Translations under genes and position numbers: made by a program
NCBI RefSeq assembly: GCF_003024685.1
Contig: NZ_PYLQ01000008.1
Coordinates: 32,981-96,980 of the forward strand
Direction: 5' to 3'
DNA length: 64,000 nucleotides
Origin: Faecalibacillus intestinalis
GTDB taxonomy: Bacteria > Bacillota_I > Bacilli_A > Erysipelotrichales > Coprobacillaceae
Shown: positions 1 through 10,121 of the stretch, one piece after another
Numbering within the stretch: the first letter of the stretch is position 1
How the letters are laid out: each line of letters begins with the position of its first letter
Notes under the pieces: model-generated
Databases searched by the model: none
The model's input: only the letters and a program-made list of their open reading frames with translations
Told to the model about the DNA's origin: nothing

Positions 1-75
1 AATGAAGAGGATGAAAAAGTGATGTTTTCAAGACAAAAAGAAATATTGAATGCTTTAAATATTGAAAGGAAATAA
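1..75 (+). CDS. ybeY: Endoribonuclease YbeY, C-terminal end (partial)
   Basis: An open frame runs in from the window edge and ends at TAA (73-75), giving 24 residues that finish EILNALNIERK. The EEDEKVMFSRQKEIL stretch matches the tail that follows the zinc-binding GYDH motif in YbeY, the 16S rRNA 3'-end maturation and ribosome quality-control RNase. Position supports this, because ybeY lies just before cdd, era and recO in many Bacillota. The catalytic part is outside the window, so the call rests on the tail and synteny only. Confidence 0.7.
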   Translation, partial: NEEDEKVMFSRQKEILNALNIERK

Positions 76-76
76 T

Positions 77-472
77 ATGGACCAAAATAAATTAATCGAT
101 TTAGCTTGGAAAGCAAGAGAAAATGCGTATGTTCCTTATAGTCATTTTAAAGTAGGAGCTTGTATTGCTTTAAAAGATGGAACATTTGTTCAAGGATGTA
201 ATATTGAAAATGCTGCTTATGGGTCAACAATGTGTGCAGAAAGAAATGCTGTCTTTGGCGCTTATTGTAAAGGTTATCGCAAAGAAGATATTATTGGACT
301 AGCAATTGTTGCTGATTGTAGTCCGATTGCTTCTCCATGTGGGGCATGTCGCCAAGTATTATCAGAACTTGTTGATTTAGAGATGCCCATCTTTCTAGCA
401 AATAAAGAAAAAGTAGAAAAACATACAATTGGTGAATTATTACCAATGGTATTTATAGGAGAGAGTTTATGA
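77..472 (+). CDS. cdd: Cytidine deaminase
   Basis: Cytosolic zinc enzyme that deaminates cytidine and deoxycytidine to uridine and deoxyuridine in pyrimidine salvage. The 131-residue protein has the family length. It shows the catalytic CAE motif (Cys53 zinc ligand, Glu55 proton shuttle) and PCGACRQV with zinc ligands Cys88 and Cys91. The N-terminal VPYSHFKVGA and CNIENAAYG segments are typical of substrate binding. The ATG at 77 is chosen over an upstream in-frame TTG at 62 because AAGGA (66-70) is well placed for it. The stop overlaps the era start in an ATGA arrangement, so the two are translationally coupled. Confidence 0.95.
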   Translation: MDQNKLIDLAWKARENAYVPYSHFKVGACIALKDGTFVQGCNIENAAYGSTMCAERNAVFGAYCKGYRKEDIIGLAIVADCSPIASPCGACRQVLSELVDLEMPIFLANKEKVEKHTIGELLPMVFIGESL

Positions 473-1365
473 GTTTTAAATCAGGATTTGTCAGTATTGT
501 AGGACGTCCAAATGTTGGAAAGTCTACCTTATTAAATCAAATATTAAAAACAAAGCTTGCAATCATGTCAGATGTTGCTCAAACAACACGTAATACAATT
601 CAAGGTATTTATACAGATGATGAAGCACAAATCATTTTTATGGATACACCAGGAATCCATAAACCTCAAGATGGTTTAGGAAACTTTATGAATACGACGG
701 CTTTAAATAGTATTTATGGAGTGGATATGGTTTTATTTATTGCACCAGCAAATGAAACGATTGGTAGAGGAGACCGTTTTATTATTGAAAGATTAAAAGA
801 AGCGGATGGACCGGTTTTCCTTTTACTTAATAAATGTGATCTTGTTTCTAAAGATGAAGTTATTAAAAAATTAACAGAATGGAAAGAACTTTTTGATTTT
901 AAAGAAATCATTCCTATTTCAGCTTTAGAAGATCAAAATGTGGATACATTGATTTCTACAATTAAAACATATTTAAATGAAGGAATGATGTATTATCCAA
1001 AAGATCAAATGACAGATCATCCAGAAAGATTTGTGATGGCTGAATTTATTAGAGAAAAGATTCTTTATTTTACAAGAGAAGAAGTTCCTCATAGTGTTGC
1101 AATCGTTGTTGAAAGAATGGCAGAATTAGAGGATGGCAGTGTAGAAGTTATTGCGACAATTGTTGTCGATCGTAAATCTCAAAAGGGTATTTTGATTGGT
1201 AAACAAGGAAGTATGATCAAAAAAATTCGTCAAAATGCACAAAGAGAAATGAAACGTTTTTTACAAACAACAGTGCATTTGGAATTATTTGTTAAAGTTG
1301 AAAATAATTGGCGTAATAAACAAAAATATTTAAAAGAATTTGGTTATAACGAAGATGACTATTAA
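469..1365 (+). CDS. era: GTPase Era
   Basis: Ribosome-assembly GTPase that binds the 3' end of 16S rRNA during 30S maturation at the inner face of the membrane. The 298-residue protein has the G1 P-loop GRPNVGKST near residue 12, G3 DTPGIH, G4 NKCD and G5 SAL. A C-terminal KH domain follows, with the GKQGSMIKKI core. Length and domain order are standard. It overlaps cdd upstream and recO downstream, forming a compact ybeY-cdd-era-recO operon. Confidence 0.97.
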   Translation: MSFKSGFVSIVGRPNVGKSTLLNQILKTKLAIMSDVAQTTRNTIQGIYTDDEAQIIFMDTPGIHKPQDGLGNFMNTTALNSIYGVDMVLFIAPANETIGRGDRFIIERLKEADGPVFLLLNKCDLVSKDEVIKKLTEWKELFDFKEIIPISALEDQNVDTLISTIKTYLNEGMMYYPKDQMTDHPERFVMAEFIREKILYFTREEVPHSVAIVVERMAELEDGSVEVIATIVVDRKSQKGILIGKQGSMIKKIRQNAQREMKRFLQTTVHLELFVKVENNWRNKQKYLKEFGYNEDDY

Positions 1366-2104
1366 AAAAGAAGAAGTTGTTTCTTTAGGTATTGTTTTAA
1401 AGACGCATCCTTATAAAGAAAGTGATTCTTTAGTCACTGTGTATTTTAAAGATTATGGAAAAATGACTTTGATTGCTCGGGGTGTAAAAAAATTAAAAAG
1501 TAAAAATGCTTCGGCTTGTCAAAGTCTTACACTTTCAGAGTTTACTTTTATACCTAGAAATGGTTTATCAACGATGATTAAAGCAAGTTCGGTTGATTTT
1601 TATCGCTATATTAAAGAAAATCTTGAATTAGAAGCGTATGCAAGTTATTTTATGGAATTTGTTTTAAAGAATGAAGAGGATAATCAACCGGATTTAGAAA
1701 TCTTTGATACTTTAAAAAAATCATTAGATGCTCTAAATCATGGTTATCCCTATCCATTGGTTTATCTATTATATAATGCATTTATTTTAAAAAGATGCGG
1801 GATGGCTTTACAAGTTGATGGCTGTGTAAGATGTTTAAGACAAGATCATATAGCAGGAATCAGTTTAGAAGATGGGGGCTTTGTCTGTCATGATTGTTTA
1901 TCACTTCATGATAAACAATTAGATAAGGTAACATTAAAGGCTTTTCGTCATATTAATAAATTAACGATTGATTCTATTGATCAACTTAAAGTACCGGATG
2001 AATCTATTGATTTATTAATGGAAATTATGGATTATTATGTTGATGAGATGACGGGGATTTTATTTAAAACAAAGAAAATGATTCAAAGTCTTTCAAAAAT
2101 ATGA
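1355..2104 (+). CDS. recO: DNA repair protein RecO
   Basis: Recombination mediator that works with RecR/RecF to load RecA on SSB-coated DNA. The N-terminal OB fold is visible as GIVLKTHPYKESDSLVTVYF, and a zinc motif follows as CVRC plus CHDC (about residues 154-175). I place the start at ATG 1355, about 249 residues, overlapping era by 11 bases. An in-frame TTG at 1340 would add five residues but has no better ribosome site. It is the last gene of the cdd-era-recO operon and a terminator follows directly. Confidence 0.93.
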   Translation: MTIKKEEVVSLGIVLKTHPYKESDSLVTVYFKDYGKMTLIARGVKKLKSKNASACQSLTLSEFTFIPRNGLSTMIKASSVDFYRYIKENLELEAYASYFMEFVLKNEEDNQPDLEIFDTLKKSLDALNHGYPYPLVYLLYNAFILKRCGMALQVDGCVRCLRQDHIAGISLEDGGFVCHDCLSLHDKQLDKVTLKAFRHINKLTIDSIDQLKVPDESIDLLMEIMDYYVDEMTGILFKTKKMIQSLSKI

Positions 2105-2130
2105 CAAAAGTAGACACTTTTGTCTTTTTT
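2103..2130 (+). terminator. Rho-independent terminator after recO
   Basis: The perfect stem GACAAAAG / CTTTTGTC (2103-2110 and 2117-2124) with a 6-nt loop is followed by six T. A TATAAT at 2148-2153 just after it is a plausible -10 for the next transcript, but I see no good -35. Confidence 0.9.
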
Positions 2131-2182
2131 TATAAACATATTTTGACTATAATAGAAACAAAAGTAAGGGGAGGATTTATAG

Positions 2183-4015
2183 ATGGGACAATTTTTACCG
2201 ATAAATAGAAAAGAAATGGAAGAAAGAGGATGGCAAGAGGTAGATTTTGTCTATATTTGTGGTGATGCTTATGTAGATCACCCTTCATTTGGAGCAGCTA
2301 TTATTTGTCGTACATTAGAGGCAAATGGTTTTAAGGTTGCTTTTTTATCGCAACCAGATTGGCATAAGGTAGAAGAATTTAGGCAATTTGGGAAACCTCG
2401 TTTAGGTTTTTTAATTTCTTCAGGAAATATTGATTCAATGGTCAATCACTATACTGTTTCTAAAAAAAGAAGACATAAAGATTCTTATACATCAGGTGGC
2501 GAAGGTTTTAAAAGACCTGATAGAGCAGTGATTGTTTATAGTCAAATGGCAAGACAAGCATTTCCTGATGCTAATATTTTAATTGGAGGAATTGAAGCTT
2601 CTCTTAGACGTTTAGCTCATTATGATTATTGGAGTGATAAGGTTAGAAAATCGATTATTATTGATGCCAATGCAGATTTATTAATGTTTGGAATGGGAGA
2701 AAACAGTATTATTGAAGTTGCAGAAGCATTAGATAGTGGGTTAGATATTAAATATTTAACGTATTTAGATGGAACAGTTTATAAAACAAAAAATATCGAT
2801 GATTTAAATGAAGCTGATTATATAATGCTTCCTAGTTACGAAGAAATTACAACATCTAAAAGAAAATACGCTGAATCTTTCCAAAAACAATATTTAAATA
2901 CCGATCATTATAATGCTAAAATCTTAGTTGAACCTTATCAAGGATGGTATGTGGTTCAAAATAAACCGAATAGACCACTTACCCAAAGAGAATTCGATAG
3001 AGCTTATGGTTATGATTACAATCGTGATTATCATCCAAGTTATCAACACGTTCCAGCTATTGATGAAGTTAAATTCTCACTTATTTCAAATAGAGGGTGT
3101 TTTGGATCATGTAATTTCTGTGCTTTAGCGTTCCATCAAGGAAGAATTATTCAAGCAAGAAGTCATGAATCAATTATTGCTGAAGCAAATAAAATGGTTT
3201 GGGATCCTGATTTTAAAGGATACATTCATGATGTTGGTGGCCCAACAGCTAACTTTAGAGATACTGCTTGTGATAAACAAAAAACCAAAGGGGCTTGTCC
3301 TACAAAACAATGCTTATGGCCAGAACCTTGTAAAAATTTAAAAGTTGATCATGAAGATTATTTATCATTACTTACAAAATTAAGACAGCTTCCAAACGTT
3401 AAAAAAGTTTTCGTACGTTCAGGAATTCGTTACGATTATCTCATGTATGATAAAAATGATCATTTCTTTGAAGAGCTTGTTCAACATCATATTTCAGGAC
3501 AATTAAAAGTTGCCCCTGAACATATCAGTAATCATGCTTTAGATAAGATGGGCAAACCAAGACGTGGGCTTTACGAAAAATTTGTTGATAAATATTATCG
3601 TATTAATGAAAAATATAATAAAAAACAATTCTTAGTGCCTTATTTAATGTCCTCTCATCCAGGATGCCGTTTAGAAGATGCTATCGAACTGGCGGAATAT
3701 TTAAGAGATATTCATCATCAACCAGAACAAGTACAAGATTTTTATCCAACACCAGGAACACTTTCAACAACGATGTATTATACAGGGTTGGATCCTCGTG
3801 ATATGACACCTGTTTATGTGCCAAAAGATCCTAAAGAAAAAGCGATGCAAAGAGCCTTGATTCAATATAAGAATCCTAAAAACTATGACCTTGTATATGA
3901 AGCCTTGATCAAAGCTAATCGAAAAGATTTGATTGGATTTGGTAAAAAATGCCTGATTAAACCACGTACAAAAAGGCAAAACTATAACAGATCTTATACA
4001 AGGGGGCATAAATGA
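2183..4015 (+). CDS. YgiQ family radical SAM protein
   Basis: Large radical S-adenosylmethionine protein (610 residues) of the YgiQ/UPF0313 family, whose physiological substrate is not established. The [4Fe-4S] motif CFGSCNFC has the spacing CX3CX2C at Cys306, Cys310 and Cys313, in the family context RGC...ALAFHQGR. An N-terminal B12-binding-like fold ([18 protein letters not shown]) and a C-terminal family domain with [17 protein letters not shown] are present. AAGGGGAGG precedes the ATG. Its stop overlaps the ATG of the following hydrolase, so they are co-transcribed. Confidence 0.95.
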   Translation: MGQFLPINRKEMEERGWQEVDFVYICGDAYVDHPSFGAAIICRTLEANGFKVAFLSQPDWHKVEEFRQFGKPRLGFLISSGNIDSMVNHYTVSKKRRHKDSYTSGGEGFKRPDRAVIVYSQMARQAFPDANILIGGIEASLRRLAHYDYWSDKVRKSIIIDANADLLMFGMGENSIIEVAEALDSGLDIKYLTYLDGTVYKTKNIDDLNEADYIMLPSYEEITTSKRKYAESFQKQYLNTDHYNAKILVEPYQGWYVVQNKPNRPLTQREFDRAYGYDYNRDYHPSYQHVPAIDEVKFSLISNRGCFGSCNFCALAFHQGRIIQARSHESIIAEANKMVWDPDFKGYIHDVGGPTANFRDTACDKQKTKGACPTKQCLWPEPCKNLKVDHEDYLSLLTKLRQLPNVKKVFVRSGIRYDYLMYDKNDHFFEELVQHHISGQLKVAPEHISNHALDKMGKPRRGLYEKFVDKYYRINEKYNKKQFLVPYLMSSHPGCRLEDAIELAEYLRDIHHQPEQVQDFYPTPGTLSTTMYYTGLDPRDMTPVYVPKDPKEKAMQRALIQYKNPKNYDLVYEALIKANRKDLIGFGKKCLIKPRTKRQNYNRSYTRGHK

Positions 4016-4926
4016 TGAAACTTACAGAAACGTATACCTCCTTAACACAAACACATATTAAATTTGATATTTATCAACCAAATGTGATATTAAGATATAA
4101 GGGAATCATTCAACTTCATCATGGATTATGTGAACATTCAGACCGTTATCAAAAATTTGCGGAATATTTAAGTCATGAAGGTTTTATTGTAGTCGTGCCT
4201 GATTTTCCTGGGCATGGTACATCACTTTATCATTTTGAACAAGGCTATTTTGGAAGCGGAAATGCGCTTGATACTTTGATTGAAGATATGCAACGTTTAA
4301 GACATATTATCGCTAAAAGATATGAAGACCTTCCTTATTTTATGATTGGTGTTGATTTTGGTTCGCTCGTATTACTTAAATATGCCATGACGTATGGAAA
4401 TTATATTAATGGAATGATTATGCTTGGAACATGTATGAAAAATAATTTTTATTATCGTATGAAAACGATTGTTGATTTAAATATTTTACTACATGGACAA
4501 ATGAACCGTTCAAGAGTAATAAAAAAAGCAGTTGATTTATTTTTACAAAAAAATTTAAATGGTTGTTATAAAATGAGTAATCAAAAAGAAGTACAGCTTT
4601 ATCAAGAAGATCCTTTAAGTGATTTTGTTTATACAAATCAAGCCTATCATGATATATTGGAATACATAAAATATGTAAGTGATGAAGATCATCTAAAACA
4701 TATACCTGATTATTTACCTGTTTATTTATTATCAGGTGGTTTTGATAATCTTACTAAAAATGGAAAAGATACTATAAAACTTTATCAAATATTAAAAGGA
4801 AATGGTCTAAAAGATCTCCAATATAAGATTTATGATAATAAAAGACAAGATATTTTACATGATAATAATTATCGAGATGTCTATCATGATATTATGCATT
4901 GGTTAGACGAAAAAACCTATATATAG
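4012..4926 (+). CDS. Alpha/beta-hydrolase fold protein lacking the catalytic Ser and His
   Basis: Family is serine aminopeptidase S33/monoacylglycerol lipase-like, 304 residues, no signal peptide. The oxyanion region [12 protein letters not shown] and the strand-turn PDFPGHGTS are conserved. The nucleophile elbow, normally GHSMG, reads GVDFGS, with Asp115 where Ser is expected. Near the C-terminus the usual catalytic His position (R-H-E in relatives) reads R-Q-D, with Gln279. The acid region GGFDNL is kept. I infer a pseudoenzyme or a re-purposed fold, not an ordinary esterase. Two adjacent ATGs (4012, 4015) overlap the ygiQ stop; either may be used. Confidence 0.85.
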   Translation: MMKLTETYTSLTQTHIKFDIYQPNVILRYKGIIQLHHGLCEHSDRYQKFAEYLSHEGFIVVVPDFPGHGTSLYHFEQGYFGSGNALDTLIEDMQRLRHIIAKRYEDLPYFMIGVDFGSLVLLKYAMTYGNYINGMIMLGTCMKNNFYYRMKTIVDLNILLHGQMNRSRVIKKAVDLFLQKNLNGCYKMSNQKEVQLYQEDPLSDFVYTNQAYHDILEYIKYVSDEDHLKHIPDYLPVYLLSGGFDNLTKNGKDTIKLYQILKGNGLKDLQYKIYDNKRQDILHDNNYRDVYHDIMHWLDEKTYI

Positions 4927-4970
4927 TACCCTTATAGTTGGTTGACAAATATCCACTATAAGGGTATTTT
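4927..4970 (+). terminator. Rho-independent terminator after the hydrolase gene
   Basis: A long stem pairs 4927-4941 with 4953-4966 (TACCCTTATAGT against ACTATAAGGGTA, with a small bulge) and is followed by a short T-rich run. Confidence 0.85.
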
Positions 4971-4994
4971 ATTTGTACGCGAAAAGAAGATAGA

Positions 4995-5014
4995 AGACTT
5001 GGAAAGCCAAGTCT
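4995..5014 (+). promoter_or_regulatory. Small hairpin in the glyQS leader
   Basis: AGACTTGG / CCAAGTCT forms a perfect 8-bp stem with an AAAG loop about 35 nt before the glyQS start. Only TT and mixed bases follow, so it is a poor terminator. I see no T-box consensus here. Its role is unknown. Confidence 0.3.
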
Positions 5015-5047
5015 TTATTCATTTATATCGTAAAAAAGGAGAAAATT

Positions 5048-6421
5048 ATGGCAACTAAAGATATGGATAAATTAGTAAATCATGCAAAATCAACTGGTTT
5101 TGTATATCAAGGTTCAGAAATCTATGATGGACTAGCAAATACTTGGGATTATGGACCATTAGGGGTTGAAATGAAAAACAATATTAAACGTTTATGGTGG
5201 AAAAGATTCATTCAAGAATCTCCTTATAACGTTGGTTTAGATTCAGCTATTTTCATGAATCCAAAGGTATGGGAAGCTTCAGGACATGTTGGTGGTTTCT
5301 CTGATCCGTTAATTGACTGTAAAGAATGTAAAACAAGACATCGTGCAGATAAATTAATTGAAGCATATGATCCTTCTGTACATAGTGAAGGTTGGTCTAA
5401 TGAACAAACAATGTCTTATATTAAAGAACATAATATTGTTTGTCCTAACTGTGGAAAAAGTAATTTCACTGATGTTAGACAATTTAAATTAATGTTTGAA
5501 ACACATATGGGTGTTGTTGAAGATGATAAATCTGTTGTTTATTTACGTCCAGAAACTGCACAAGGAATCTTTGTAAACTTTAAAAATATTCAAAGAACTT
5601 CTCGTAAAAAAGTACCATTTGGTATTGGTCAAATTGGTAAATCATTCAGAAATGAAATTACACCAGGTAACTTTATTTTTAGAACAAGAGAATTTGAACA
5701 AATGGAATTAGAATTCTTTTGTAAACCAGATACTGATTTAGAATGGTTTGATTATTGGAAAGCTTATTGTAAAAAATTCTTATTAGACTTAGGATTAAAA
5801 GAAGAAAATTTAAAATTCAGAGATCATGAAAAAGAAGAATTATCTTTCTATTCTAAGGCTACATGTGATGTTGAATATAAATTCCCATTTGGATGGGGTG
5901 AATTATGGGGTATTGCAGACCGTACAGATTATGACTTATCTCGTCATATGGAACATTCTAAAAAATCTTTAGAATATTTAGATCCTCAAACAAATGAAAA
6001 ATATATTCCATATGTTATTGAACCATCTGTAGGGGCAGACCGTTTATTCTTATCTATTTTCTGTGATAGTTATCAAGAAGAAACATTAGAAAATGGAGAT
6101 ACAAGAACAGTGATGAAATTACATCCTGCCATTGCTCCATATAAAGTAGCAGTTTTACCACTTACTAAAAAACAAAGTGAAAAAGCTGAAGAAGTTTATG
6201 CAACACTTGCTAAACATTTCTCTGTTGAATTTGATGTTGCAGGTCAAATTGGTAAAAGATATCGTCGTCAAGATGCTATTGGAACACCATATTGTGTGAC
6301 TGTTGATTTTGATACAATGGAAGACAATGCTGTTACTGTTCGTGATAGAGATACCATGGAACAAGTACGTTTACCAATTGATCAATTAGTAGGTTATATT
6401 CAAGATAAAATTACATTCTAA
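5048..6421 (+). CDS. glyQS: Glycine--tRNA ligase (alpha2 type)
   Basis: Class II aminoacyl-tRNA synthetase that charges tRNA-Gly. This is the single-chain alpha2 form, 457 residues, not the alpha/beta tetramer. Motif 2 is visible in [20 protein letters not shown] and motif 3 in [15 protein letters not shown] Cys-rich insertion CKECKTRH...CPNCGKS (about residues 93-140) is probably a zinc site. The C-terminal 100 residues are the anticodon-binding domain. AAAGGAG precedes the ATG. dnaG follows after 14 bases, and the block continues through rpoD. Confidence 0.97.
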   Translation: MATKDMDKLVNHAKSTGFVYQGSEIYDGLANTWDYGPLGVEMKNNIKRLWWKRFIQESPYNVGLDSAIFMNPKVWEASGHVGGFSDPLIDCKECKTRHRADKLIEAYDPSVHSEGWSNEQTMSYIKEHNIVCPNCGKSNFTDVRQFKLMFETHMGVVEDDKSVVYLRPETAQGIFVNFKNIQRTSRKKVPFGIGQIGKSFRNEITPGNFIFRTREFEQMELEFFCKPDTDLEWFDYWKAYCKKFLLDLGLKEENLKFRDHEKEELSFYSKATCDVEYKFPFGWGELWGIADRTDYDLSRHMEHSKKSLEYLDPQTNEKYIPYVIEPSVGADRLFLSIFCDSYQEETLENGDTRTVMKLHPAIAPYKVAVLPLTKKQSEKAEEVYATLAKHFSVEFDVAGQIGKRYRRQDAIGTPYCVTVDFDTMEDNAVTVRDRDTMEQVRLPIDQLVGYIQDKITF

Positions 6422-6435
6422 TAAAGGAGATTATT

Positions 6436-8187
6436 ATGCCAAGACTTTCAAATGAAAAAATCAATGAAATAAGACAAAGCGTTGATATCGTTGATGTTAT
6501 TGGCAATTATCTTCCTTTAGAAAGAAGAGGACGTAATTATTTAGCAAGGTGCCCATTTCACAATGATGATCATCCATCAATGTCTGTTTCACCTGAAAAG
6601 CAGATCTATAGATGTTTTGTATGTTCACACGGTGGAAATGTGTTTACTTTCTTACAAGATTACTTAAAAATTTCCTTTATGGAAGCTGTCAAAATGGTGG
6701 CTCAAATGGGAAATGTTGATTTAGGTGATTTTACATTTTATGAAGAAAAACCACATGTAAATCAAGAATTAGAACCATACTATTTAATGCATGAAGAAGC
6801 TAATCGTATTTATAAACATTATTTAACGACGAAGCTTGCTTTAGAAGCAAATAGTTATTTAAGTCAAAGACATTTATCTAAAGATATTATTGACTATTTT
6901 GAAATTGGTTATGCACCGGAACAAAATATTTTATTAAAAGCTTTTGAAAAATCTGGTTTTTCAAGAATGCAAGCTTATGAATCAGGACTTGTTATAGAAT
7001 CTGAAGTGGGATATGATCGCTATTCCAATCGTATTATGTTTCCTTTACATAATAGTGAAGGACGTGTTGTTGGCTTTAGTGGTCGTATCTATCAAAAAAA
7101 TCAAAAAGAATCCAAGTATATGAACTCTCCTGAATCTAAAATTTTTATTAAAGGAGAGACCTTATACAATTACCATCGTATAAAAAATGATGTTAGAAAT
7201 GAAGGTAAAGTTATTATTCTAGAAGGTTTTATGGATGTAATAGCATTATATAAAGCGGGTATTAAAAATACTGTCGCAATTATGGGAACAGCTTTAACTT
7301 CACAACATTTAAAAATGTTAAAACGATTATCAAATGATATTGTTTTATGTCTTGATGGTGATCAAGCTGGAAAAAATGCGATGATAAAATGTGTGGATGC
7401 TTTAAATAATGAAGGATTTCATACATCAATCGTGGTTATTCCTGATGCAATGGATCCAGATGAATTTCTAGAAGCTAAAGGAAAAGATGAATTAATAGCA
7501 CTCTTTAAAAATCCAATAAGTGCTGTTGATTTTAAATTAAATTATTATTATGAACGTATCAATGTTGATAATTATGAAGATCGAAAAAATTATTTAGAAT
7601 CCATGGTTAAAGTCATCATGCAATTGGATGATATTGTTGATCAAGATTATTATATTGGTCAACTTGAAAAAAAATCAGGATTTTCTAAAGAAACAATTCA
7701 TCATTTAATGAGTCAACAAACTCTTGTAAAAAAACCAATACCTTTTAGACCAGTGACTTATGATCATGTTTCAAGATTGATTGATAAGTATCAAAAGGCT
7801 GAAAGAGATTTGTTATATTATATGATGCAGGATAAAAAGTATGCGATGGAATATGAAGCAAAAGCAGGCTATATGTATGATAAAGTTAATCGCTTAATTG
7901 CTTCCTATATTATTGATTATTATCGTCAGTACGTCATTTTAGAAGTTGCTGATTTGATTAATATGATTGATGATCAAGATATTGTTAAAAGAATTTTAGA
8001 AATATCATCTTTACATTTACCTCAATTAGAATCAAATCAAGCAATTGATGATTATATCAAAATAATACAAGAAAAACTTAAAATTGAACGAATTAAACAA
8101 CTTGAACAGGAGCTATCACAAACATATGATCCTCGTCAACAAGCAAAAATTCTTCAAGAAATTATAGAATCAAAAGATAAGGAGTAA
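6436..8187 (+). CDS. dnaG: DNA primase
   Basis: Synthesises RNA primers at the replication fork and contacts DnaB helicase through its C-terminal domain. The N-terminal CHC2 zinc finger reads CPFH...CFVC (about residues 40-64). The RNA polymerase core and Toprim domain follow, with the metal-binding EGFMD (about residue 261) and the LDGDQAG motif. Length (583) is normal. It lies between glyQS and rpoD with 14- and 3-base gaps, the usual macromolecular-synthesis arrangement in this phylum. Confidence 0.96.
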   Translation: MPRLSNEKINEIRQSVDIVDVIGNYLPLERRGRNYLARCPFHNDDHPSMSVSPEKQIYRCFVCSHGGNVFTFLQDYLKISFMEAVKMVAQMGNVDLGDFTFYEEKPHVNQELEPYYLMHEEANRIYKHYLTTKLALEANSYLSQRHLSKDIIDYFEIGYAPEQNILLKAFEKSGFSRMQAYESGLVIESEVGYDRYSNRIMFPLHNSEGRVVGFSGRIYQKNQKESKYMNSPESKIFIKGETLYNYHRIKNDVRNEGKVIILEGFMDVIALYKAGIKNTVAIMGTALTSQHLKMLKRLSNDIVLCLDGDQAGKNAMIKCVDALNNEGFHTSIVVIPDAMDPDEFLEAKGKDELIALFKNPISAVDFKLNYYYERINVDNYEDRKNYLESMVKVIMQLDDIVDQDYYIGQLEKKSGFSKETIHHLMSQQTLVKKPIPFRPVTYDHVSRLIDKYQKAERDLLYYMMQDKKYAMEYEAKAGYMYDKVNRLIASYIIDYYRQYVILEVADLINMIDDQDIVKRILEISSLHLPQLESNQAIDDYIKIIQEKLKIERIKQLEQELSQTYDPRQQAKILQEIIESKDKE

Positions 8188-8190
8188 ACT

Positions 8191-9432
8191 ATGGCAAAGA
8201 AAAAAGTACAAGCAGTTTCATTTGATGATTTAAAAAAATTAGTTGTAAATGAAGCAAAAAACAATAACAATGTATTAACCCAAGAACAAATTGATGAATA
8301 TTTAATGAATTATGATTTAAGTGATGAACTCGCAGAAGAATTACTTGAATATATTCAACAAAATCAAATTACCATTTCTGATGATGATTTAGATTCATTA
8401 GATGTAGATGATGATATGTTACTTGCAGGCGTTCCTACAATGGATGATGATTTAGACCTTGATATAGATGATGCAGACGATACTCCTGATTTAGATTTTG
8501 ATGGTGATTTCGATATGATGACAGGGGATACATTACATATGTATCAAGAACATGATGATGATAAAGAAAGCGAAAGCACTCAACTTGGAAGTAATGTTAA
8601 AATTAATGATCCTGTAAAAATGTATCTTAAAGAAATTGGGCGAGTTGAATTATTAAATCATGATCAAGAAATTGAATTAGCTAAAAGAATTCTTGAAGGA
8701 GATGAACAAGCTAAAAAAGAACTTGCTGCAGCAAACTTAAGATTAGTTGTTTCCATCGCTAAAAGATATGTTGGACGTGGAATGTTATTCTTAGATTTAA
8801 TCCAAGAAGGAAACATGGGGTTAATTAAAGCAGTAGAAAAATTTGATTATACAAAAGGATTTAAATTCTCTACTTATGCGACTTGGTGGATTAGACAAGC
8901 AATTACACGTGCAATTGCCGATCAAGCCCGTACAATTCGTATTCCAGTACACATGGTAGAAACAATCAATAAATTAACACGTATTCAAAGACAATTAATT
9001 CAAGAATTAGGTAGAGAACCATCTGCTGAAGAAATTGCTGAAAAAATGGATGGTATGACACCAGAAAAAGTACGTGAAATTCAAAAAATCTCTTTAGAAC
9101 CCGTTTCATTAGAAACACCAATTGGTGAAGAAAATGATTCTCATTTAGGTGATTTTATTGAAGATGAAGGCGCTATGTCACCAAATGATTATGCAGCAAA
9201 TGAATTATTAAAAGATGAATTAAATGATGTTTTATTAGAACTTACTGATCGTGAAGAAAAAGTTTTAAGACTTCGTTTTGGATTAGATGATGGTAGAACA
9301 AGAACTCTTGAAGAAGTAGGTCGTGAATTTAACGTTACACGTGAACGTATTCGTCAAATTGAAGCAAAAGCATTAAGAAAATTAAAACATCCATCTCGTT
9401 CTAAAAGATTAAAGGATTTCTTAGATCGTTAA
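8191..9432 (+). CDS. rpoD: RNA polymerase primary sigma factor
   Basis: Housekeeping sigma-70 factor, 413 residues. Region 1.1 at the N-terminus is followed by a very acidic linker (about residues 65-125, rich in DDD/DLD). Region 1.2 begins [11 protein letters not shown], region 2.4 reads [15 protein letters not shown], and the region 4.2 helix-turn-helix reads [17 protein letters not shown]. The gene follows dnaG by 3 bases, and its TAA overlaps the trmK ATG. Confidence 0.97.
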   Translation: MAKKKVQAVSFDDLKKLVVNEAKNNNNVLTQEQIDEYLMNYDLSDELAEELLEYIQQNQITISDDDLDSLDVDDDMLLAGVPTMDDDLDLDIDDADDTPDLDFDGDFDMMTGDTLHMYQEHDDDKESESTQLGSNVKINDPVKMYLKEIGRVELLNHDQEIELAKRILEGDEQAKKELAAANLRLVVSIAKRYVGRGMLFLDLIQEGNMGLIKAVEKFDYTKGFKFSTYATWWIRQAITRAIADQARTIRIPVHMVETINKLTRIQRQLIQELGREPSAEEIAEKMDGMTPEKVREIQKISLEPVSLETPIGEENDSHLGDFIEDEGAMSPNDYAANELLKDELNDVLLELTDREEKVLRLRFGLDDGRTRTLEEVGREFNVTRERIRQIEAKALRKLKHPSRSKRLKDFLDR

Positions 9433-10121
9433 TGAAACTATCAAAAAGATTAGAATTACTTGCTTATTTGGTAGAAAAACATAAAAAAGGAAATATCTTG
9501 GCAGATATTGGAACAGATCATGCTTATTTGCCATGTTATTTAGTTGAAAAAAATATTATAGATAAAGCTTATGCCTGTGATGTCGCAAAAGGTCCTTTTG
9601 CGGCGTCACTTTCTACTATTAAGCAATATCATTTTGAAGAAAATGTAGAAGCATTATTAGGAGATGGATTAGATCCTATTCTTGATAAAGAAGTTGATAT
9701 GGTAACGATTGCTGGAATGGGATCATTTCTAATTGTAGAAATATTAGAAAAAAATAAAGCGTATTTAAACAAAGTTAAACAATTCTATTTACAACCTAAC
9801 GCTAATACGGATCATCTAAGAAAATATTTATTTAAAAATCATTTTAAAATTGTTGATGAAAAGATGATTAAAGATGGTCATCATATTTATGAAATGATGG
9901 TTGTAGAAAATACAAATCAAGATATTCAATATAATCAAGAAGATATGATGTTTGGTCCAGTTTTAAGAAAAAATAAAGATGAATTATTTATTCGTTATTG
10001 GCAAAAACAATATCAAACATATTTAAAGATTATGAAAGATTTGCCATCAAATCATCCGAGATATTTAGAATTAGAAAAACAAAAACAATTAATTGAAGGT
10101 GAACTTAATGAAAGCTTATGA
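9432..10121 (+). CDS. trmK: tRNA (adenine(22)-N(1))-methyltransferase TrmK
   Basis: Class I SAM-dependent methyltransferase (YqfN family) that methylates A22 in the D-arm region of tRNA. The SAM motif I region reads ADIGTDHAYLPCYL (about residues 24-37), followed by VDMVTIAGMG. Length is 229 residues. It follows rpoD by overlap and precedes a NIF3-family gene, the conserved sigA-yqfN-yqfO order known from Bacillus relatives. Confidence 0.92.
   Translation: MKLSKRLELLAYLVEKHKKGNILADIGTDHAYLPCYLVEKNIIDKAYACDVAKGPFAASLSTIKQYHFEENVEALLGDGLDPILDKEVDMVTIAGMGSFLIVEILEKNKAYLNKVKQFYLQPNANTDHLRKYLFKNHFKIVDEKMIKDGHHIYEMMVVENTNQDIQYNQEDMMFGPVLRKNKDELFIRYWQKQYQTYLKIMKDLPSNHPRYLELEKQKQLIEGELNESL

Noticed and set aside
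714..911. Minus-strand open frame inside era, and similar opposite-strand frames inside ygiQ, glyQS, pyk, rnfB and ABC genes.
   Set aside because: They lack ribosome sites, overlap strongly conserved genes in full and show no family similarity. They are shadows of AT-rich coding sequence.
4995..5047. T-box or other tRNA-sensing leader upstream of glyQS.
   Set aside because: Only about 80 nt lie between the preceding terminator and the start codon, with no T-box consensus and a hairpin lacking a T run.
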